The translations under genes and the position numbers were made by a program. From PZPK01 sp965230795 (GTDB taxonomy: Bacteria; Pseudomonadota; Gammaproteobacteria; Pseudomonadales; Oleiphilaceae), in contig OZ246020.1 of the NCBI GenBank assembly GCA_965230795.1, positions 3,410,001 to 3,474,000 on the forward strand: a stretch of DNA of 64,000 nucleotides. Reading direction: 5' to 3'. The notes under the pieces were generated by a model. The model made no database searches. It was given only the letters and a program-made list of their open reading frames with translations, and was not told the origin of the DNA. Within the stretch, counting starts at the first letter, position 1; the number at the start of each line of letters is the position of its first letter. This document shows, piece after piece, positions 59,752 to 64,000 of this stretch.

Positions 59752-61338
59752 ATGCGAAAAAATCTACCTGTGACGGGCAAGGAGAATGCCTACGCCTCTG
59801 ACAAACGGATTGTTTCAACGACTACCAAAAAAGGTGTTATCACTTACACCAATGAAGACTTTGTCGATATCAGCGGTTTCTCCCGTGAAGAGTTGATGGG
59901 ACAGGCACACAATCTGGTGAGACATCCGGACATGCCCCAGGCCGCGTTCAAGGATCTATGGGACACCGTTGACCAACAGAAACCCTGGATGGGCATCGTT
60001 AAAAATCGCTGTAAAAACGGCGATCACTATTGGGTTGATGCCTTTGTCATGCCGTTTCGGGGGCACGGCCTCACAGAAGACGGATTGCAAAGCGTAAGAC
60101 TGAAACCCGACGCAGACATCGTCGCGCGAGCAGAAGCGAGCTATACCAAAATCAATGAAGGTAAGCCCCCATTCAACGCCCTGCATCCACGCAACTGGCT
60201 GATCTTCAGCAAGCTGCTCAGCGTAGTTGTCCTGGCGCTGTTGCCGGTGATTGCAGGCCTGCTTCTGGATATGGGAAGCAGCCTGTTCAATTGGGGCATG
60301 GTCGCTGTGGGTGCCGGCCTGGCGAGTATTGCAGCCTATTGGGTAGCACAACCCATCATTGATGCCGCCAAGCGTGCGAAAAAACTCTATGAGAACCCCC
60401 TTGGCCAATATATTTATACCGGCAGAATGGACGAAGTCGGCGCCATCAACCTGGGAACCCATTTCCTCAAGAATCGTCTGGAAACCGCCTTGTGGCGCGT
60501 GAGCAGCTCGGCCGAAGAAGTCGAAGACCAGGCCAAACACTCCGGCAAAGTCACCTCGAATACACGCGAACAAACCGACCGGCAAACCAGTGAGCTGGAA
60601 CAATTGGCCACGGCGATGAACGAAATGGTGGCCTCTATCAGCGAGGTCTCCCGGAACGCCAGCGAGGCAAGTGAAGCGGTTTCAGACGTGAATGATATGG
60701 TGCAACAAGGCACCGATGAAGTCGGCGCCACCAAACACTGCATCGACCTCTTGGTTGGCGAGCTGAGCCAGGCCTCGGACAAAATCAAGCAGATCAGCGA
60801 CAGCAGCCTAGCTATATCGGATCTGGTTAACGCCATTCATGCCATTGCCGAGCAAACCAATCTACTGGCCCTGAATGCGGCCATCGAAGCGGCACGCGCG
60901 GGCGAACAGGGACGAGGATTTGCGGTGGTAGCGGACGAAGTACGTAACCTGGCCAACAACACCGCACAAACCACGACACAGATTCAGCAAGCCATCGCCG
61001 ATATTCGCAATGTGGTAGATGAAGCCGTCAACCTTATGGACCAGGCCGGTGAACAATCCAAACAGACCATCGAGCAGTCAGACACCTCATTTGAGCTTTT
61101 GCAGAAAGTCCGTTCTGCGGCGGTGCATACGGCCGATCTGGTGATACAGATCGCCACGGCAGCAGAGCAACAAAGCGCCGTATCAGAGGAGATCAATCAG
61201 AATGTACACGGCATCCAGGATTCCTCGCGCGTCACGCAACAGAACATGGCAGATGTGCAACACGCCAATACCGAACTGGAGAAGGAAGTAAAAAACCTGA
61301 GAGCAGTGGCGGCAGACTTCACGCTTTCCAGTCCATGA
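59752..61338 (+). CDS. Aer-like PAS-domain chemoreceptor
   Basis: A 528-residue receptor. The N-terminal PAS domain (about 15-120) with GVITYTNEDFVDISGFSREE and LVRHPDMPQAAFKDLWDTV is that of the aerotaxis receptor Aer, which binds FAD and senses redox or energy state. Then come two close membrane segments (about 148-203) with no periplasmic domain, a HAMP-like stretch and the coiled-coil signalling region with hairpin tip IAEQTNLLALNAAIEAARAG. It should direct swimming to favourable oxygen or redox conditions. Monocistronic. Confidence 0.92.
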   Translation: MRKNLPVTGKENAYASDKRIVSTTTKKGVITYTNEDFVDISGFSREELMGQAHNLVRHPDMPQAAFKDLWDTVDQQKPWMGIVKNRCKNGDHYWVDAFVMPFRGHGLTEDGLQSVRLKPDADIVARAEASYTKINEGKPPFNALHPRNWLIFSKLLSVVVLALLPVIAGLLLDMGSSLFNWGMVAVGAGLASIAAYWVAQPIIDAAKRAKKLYENPLGQYIYTGRMDEVGAINLGTHFLKNRLETALWRVSSSAEEVEDQAKHSGKVTSNTREQTDRQTSELEQLATAMNEMVASISEVSRNASEASEAVSDVNDMVQQGTDEVGATKHCIDLLVGELSQASDKIKQISDSSLAISDLVNAIHAIAEQTNLLALNAAIEAARAGEQGRGFAVVADEVRNLANNTAQTTTQIQQAIADIRNVVDEAVNLMDQAGEQSKQTIEQSDTSFELLQKVRSAAVHTADLVIQIATAAEQQSAVSEEINQNVHGIQDSSRVTQQNMADVQHANTELEKEVKNLRAVAADFTLSSP

Positions 61339-61354
61339 GACCATGACAAGACAG

Positions 61355-61383
61355 ACAGAAGCATCCTGTCAGGGCTTCTGTTT
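61355..61383. terminator. Weak terminator between Aer-like and AraC genes
   Basis: ACAGAAGC (61355-61362) and GCTTCTGT (61374-61381) with an 11-base loop and a short T run on the plus strand. It overlaps the last codons of the opposing AraC gene. Confidence 0.45.
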
Positions 61384-62421
61384 ATATTGAGCCGGCCAGA
61401 TCCCTTCGTACTTTTTGAAGACTTTGGAGAAATACGTTCGATCGGTAAACCCGAGACTGTCGGAGATCAGATCGAGATTACTTTGGCCGGCATCCATCCA
61501 TTTCTTGCTTTCATCAACCAGCGTCTGATTCTTGCAATCGACGAAGGCACCGCCCTCCTGTTTTAGTTTCCGTTGCAGGGCTCTGACATTCAGACCCAGC
61601 TTGCCGGCCACAGACTCAATGGACAGATCGAGAGGAATGTTGCCTGCAGGGCGATTCTCCAGCGCCTTGATGTTGTCTGCCACCATTTCCCGAATCACTT
61701 GTGCCACCCGAAAACGATAGCCTTGCAGGCTGAGCAAAGTATCGGTTTTTTCCTGCAGGAGACTGATGGAGCGCTCAAGCAGCGCCGGACTGTGGGAGAG
61801 AATTTCGGCGTCAATCACCCCCTTTTTCAAGCGAATGCGGTTCTGTAAATGCCCGAACACAACAGGACACGCAAAGAAGGCCTCGTATTCAGACAACTCG
61901 CCGGTTAAGTCAAACTCGAACTCAACCCGTTCTATGACCGTGGACTTCTGAAATTGCGCAGGCAGAAAACGGACGAAGGTTGCGGCACAGAATTCGATCA
62001 CAAACAGCCTCGACAGGCTGTCTGTATGCTGCGCATGGATCTGATAATTATCATAGTCCGGATGACTGCGGTCGTAGCTCAACTGCAAACCTGCTGGTGA
62101 AAACGGGCCGCAGGCCATCATATGTTCGGTTGCTTCGGAGAGCGTTCGGGCCGTGGAAGAAATGGTCAGAATCTCGTTGATTGCCTCATCGTTAAACACC
62201 TGCATGATGGGGAAGATGGTGGTAATCGGTAACTGCCCGACGAAGTAATTCAGGATTTTCGCGGCTTTACTCAGGCGTATTCCCGGCGCGTTCTCCAGAT
62301 CGATGTTTTCTGCGTGCAATATGCTGTCTACCGATACACCGTTCAGGGCTGCCGCGCGCACCAGACCCTGAACAAAAGGGTTGGGTAGCAGTGGATCCGC
62401 GGGTATCAGGTCATCCGACAT
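61369..62421 (-). CDS. AraC family transcriptional regulator (arabinose-binding-like N-terminus)
   Basis: A 350-residue regulator with the effector domain (about 15-215; GPFSPAGLQLSYDRSHPDYD) and a C-terminal helix-turn-helix pair: VAGKLGLNVRALQRKLKQEG and DSLGFTDRTYFSKVFKKYEG followed by WPAQYK. Divergent from the SEC-C/oxygenase gene (start 62654). Target unknown; the oxygenase gene is the closest candidate. Confidence 0.88.
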   Translation of the reverse strand: MSDDLIPADPLLPNPFVQGLVRAAALNGVSVDSILHAENIDLENAPGIRLSKAAKILNYFVGQLPITTIFPIMQVFNDEAINEILTISSTARTLSEATEHMMACGPFSPAGLQLSYDRSHPDYDNYQIHAQHTDSLSRLFVIEFCAATFVRFLPAQFQKSTVIERVEFEFDLTGELSEYEAFFACPVVFGHLQNRIRLKKGVIDAEILSHSPALLERSISLLQEKTDTLLSLQGYRFRVAQVIREMVADNIKALENRPAGNIPLDLSIESVAGKLGLNVRALQRKLKQEGGAFVDCKNQTLVDESKKWMDAGQSNLDLISDSLGFTDRTYFSKVFKKYEGIWPAQYKQKP

Positions 62422-62653
62422 AAACGATTGATGCAGGCCTTGTGTTTCGGGTTTGAGGGAAGACGCATATATACCACGTCGCGTCAGGGATTCCTTGTGT
62501 AAAAATCGAGTCCGTAACCCGGATCACATTTTCTCCTTTAGCAGCCTGCTTTGTCGCAATTTGGCATATTGTCGCCATTCTGATCCTATTTTCCGCCAAG
62601 GCCTCTCTTTAGGCTTTCTGTCAATTCACTTCATTGATCAGGGAGTCGGTGCC

Positions 62654-63433
62654 ATGCATCATCTTCATTCGGCCAGCCAAGGGCAGAATACCGGGAAACA
62701 CGGCGTTCACTATGTGCCCACCTTTCACTTTGATCCTGCCAAAGCCTGCTATTGCGGATCGGGCAAGGCCTTTGGACATTGCTGCGGTAACCAGCATGTG
62801 GATCGAGCAACGCCCAGGGGCATCGTCATTCACAGACAGTTTTTGTCTGATGCCGAATGTAAACGTTTTCTGCGCTTTGCCTGCAAACAGAAACGCACGC
62901 CACTGAGTGTGGTGGATTCACACAAAAATCAGGAAAAGCGAACGGTCCATAAACAGGACAGTCTTCGCGTGACCCAGCAGGTACTGCTTGGCAGAAAACA
63001 GCAACAGGCCAACACCTGGTTTCACACCGCATGTTCAAAAGTGCTGGCAAAGGTCTCGCAGCGCAGGGCGCAATGGTATGAGTCCCCTCACCTGCTTCGC
63101 TATGGCCCTGGCGGCAAATACGATATCCACGCCGATGGTGAACATTTCGACTTTGAGACCCGACAGTTCTACCGTTTTATTGATCGCGACTTCAGTATGC
63201 TCATCTACCTGAACGACGATTTCAGTGGCGGAGTACTCAACTTTCCCTGGCTGAACTATCAATATCAGCCAGCCGCAGGCGATCTGGTCTGCTTTCCGTC
63301 GAACCATATTTTCACCCACGAATCGCTGCCCATCATTTCGGGGACCAAATATGCCCTGGTGAGCTGGGGTGCGTTTACGGATAGCCCTCGCGTCAGACAG
63401 CCTCGAAGTATGCTCGGCATCTGTCGGGACTGA
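62654..63433 (+). CDS. SEC-C zinc motif plus 2-oxoglutarate-Fe(II) oxygenase
   Basis: A 259-residue protein from the ATG at 62654 (CAGGGAG upstream). Residues 30-46 are a SEC-C zinc motif (CYCGSGKAFGHCC). The rest is a prolyl-4-hydroxylase-like oxygenase: His159-x-Asp161 (DIHADGEHF), LIYLNDDFSGGVLNF, distal His222 (FTHESLP) and Lys232 in the 2-oxoglutarate anchor position (GTKYALVSW). It should hydroxylate a protein or small molecule using O2. The frame is open for 67 codons upstream but without signal or family match. Confidence 0.87.
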   Translation: MHHLHSASQGQNTGKHGVHYVPTFHFDPAKACYCGSGKAFGHCCGNQHVDRATPRGIVIHRQFLSDAECKRFLRFACKQKRTPLSVVDSHKNQEKRTVHKQDSLRVTQQVLLGRKQQQANTWFHTACSKVLAKVSQRRAQWYESPHLLRYGPGGKYDIHADGEHFDFETRQFYRFIDRDFSMLIYLNDDFSGGVLNFPWLNYQYQPAAGDLVCFPSNHIFTHESLPIISGTKYALVSWGAFTDSPRVRQPRSMLGICRD

Positions 63434-63537
63434 CAGCTCATCCGCTTGGACTTTTCGCATCGCATTGAGATCTGAACACAGCCACTGAAGGGCATACCTG
63501 TTACACTGCGCCTTGTTTTGAAAAGCGATGCAGAGCC

Positions 63538-64000
63538 GTGTTGTATATTCTCGCCCTACTCATCATTTTACTGCTGGTTTATGGCCCCAATTTGTGGATC
63601 CGTTATGTGATGCGCAAGCATGGCGATACGCTTCAGGATTTGCCCGGTACCGGTGGTGAGTTGGCTCAGCATCTGATCAAACGCTTCGAGCTGAAGGATG
63701 TTGCGGTCGAAGCCACCGATGCCGGAGACCATTATGATCCGCGCGACAAGCGGGTGCGCTTGTCGGCCGACAATCTCAACGGCCGCTCACTCACCGCAGT
63801 GGCCGTGGCAGCACATGAAGTCGGGCATGCCATCCAGTATCATCGTCAGGAAAACATTACCCATCTGCGCCAACGCTTCTCTCCCCTCGCAATGGTGATT
63901 CAGAAGATTGCGGTGGGAATCCTGTTTGCCGCGCCCATCATTGCCGCGATATTTAAAGTCCCCCAGGTTGCACTGGTGACTGCCCTGGCGGGCGTCGTTG
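63538..64000 (+). CDS. Membrane zinc metallopeptidase (YugP type), N-terminal part
   Basis: The frame runs off the right edge, giving the first 154 residues. It begins at a GTG (63538) or the next codon TTG (63541) with a membrane segment (LYILALLIILLLVYGP), then HYDPRDKRVRLSADNLNGRS, and the metalloprotease site AAHEVGHAIQYH (His-Glu-x2-His). A second membrane segment begins around residue 120. This matches the Zn_peptidase_2/YugP family of integral membrane proteases of unknown target. Confidence 0.88.
   Translation, partial: MLYILALLIILLLVYGPNLWIRYVMRKHGDTLQDLPGTGGELAQHLIKRFELKDVAVEATDAGDHYDPRDKRVRLSADNLNGRSLTAVAVAAHEVGHAIQYHRQENITHLRQRFSPLAMVIQKIAVGILFAAPIIAAIFKVPQVALVTALAGVV

Noticed and set aside
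1..64000. Prophage, insertion sequences, CRISPR arrays, tRNA or rRNA genes
   Set aside because: I looked for transposase, integrase, repeat-spacer patterns and RNA signatures on both strands and saw none.

Overview
The window looks like a chromosomal piece of a free-living, motile, respiring gammaproteobacterium, probably marine or aquatic. The evidence is the kind of genes present: a four-cysteine FNR regulator, NhaD, OmpA, PilU, TrxC, a thiopurine methyltransferase, a ZnuABC/Zur system, several AraC regulators of the type with an arabinose-binding-like N-terminal region, and Tar/Aer-like chemoreceptors. I saw no rRNA, tRNA, insertion sequence, phage gene or CRISPR array. Gene density is high and most genes sit in short operons.

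Layout. 1-10.4 kb: a truncated secreted protein, small metabolic genes, and a cluster of five orphan family-3 solute-binding proteins (none has an ABC permease or ATPase beside it), one directly upstream of a chemoreceptor; also a small lipoprotein translationally coupled to a secreted protein. 10.7-15.4 kb: a pectinacetylesterase/Notum-like hydrolase, an anchored helical protein and an apolipoprotein N-acyltransferase homologue on one strand, ending in an antisense overlap with an AraC regulator. 15.8-25.8 kb: a chemoreceptor, a 3-hydroxyacyl-CoA dehydrogenase, YnfA and DUF4345 membrane proteins, TrxC, two glutathione-transferase-like proteins, a dioxygenase-like VOC protein, Tpm, a DUF1801 protein and an AraC regulator.

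26.1-31.4 kb holds the most unusual gene pair: a large molybdopterin oxidoreductase and an iron-sulfur subunit that together match the pyrogallol-phloroglucinol transhydroxylase/resorcinol hydroxylase group, with an extra SCP2-like domain of about 120 residues fused in front of the catalytic subunit. Opposite lies a small operon of a ribosome-hibernation-factor-like protein, a CBS-domain protein and a cytochrome c. 31.4-46.3 kb: MAPEG protein, lipoprotein, VOC protein, AraC regulators, CocE/NonD hydrolase, a decayed stretch, NhaD, FNR, DUF2059 and OmpA proteins, YghU, and a MerR-regulated metal transporter with a clearly readable operator.

46.5-55.6 kb: an acidic beta-helix protein, a thioesterase that lacks a standard start codon, and a complete zinc-homeostasis locus. 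A Zur-box-like palindrome separates znuA from an apparent seven-gene operon (znuC, znuB, a COG0523 GTPase, a DUF1826 protein, zur, a DUF1007 protein and a NicO-type permease). 55.6-64 kb: a frameshifted DUF3147-type membrane gene, a cupin, PilU, a sixth orphan binding protein, a zinc-ribbon protein, an Aer-like receptor, an AraC regulator, a SEC-C/2-oxoglutarate oxygenase fusion, and a zinc metallopeptidase cut by the window edge.

All family assignments come from reading the sequence and from memory of the families; no database search was possible. Starts were chosen from ribosome binding sites and signal peptides and several differ from the longest open frame.
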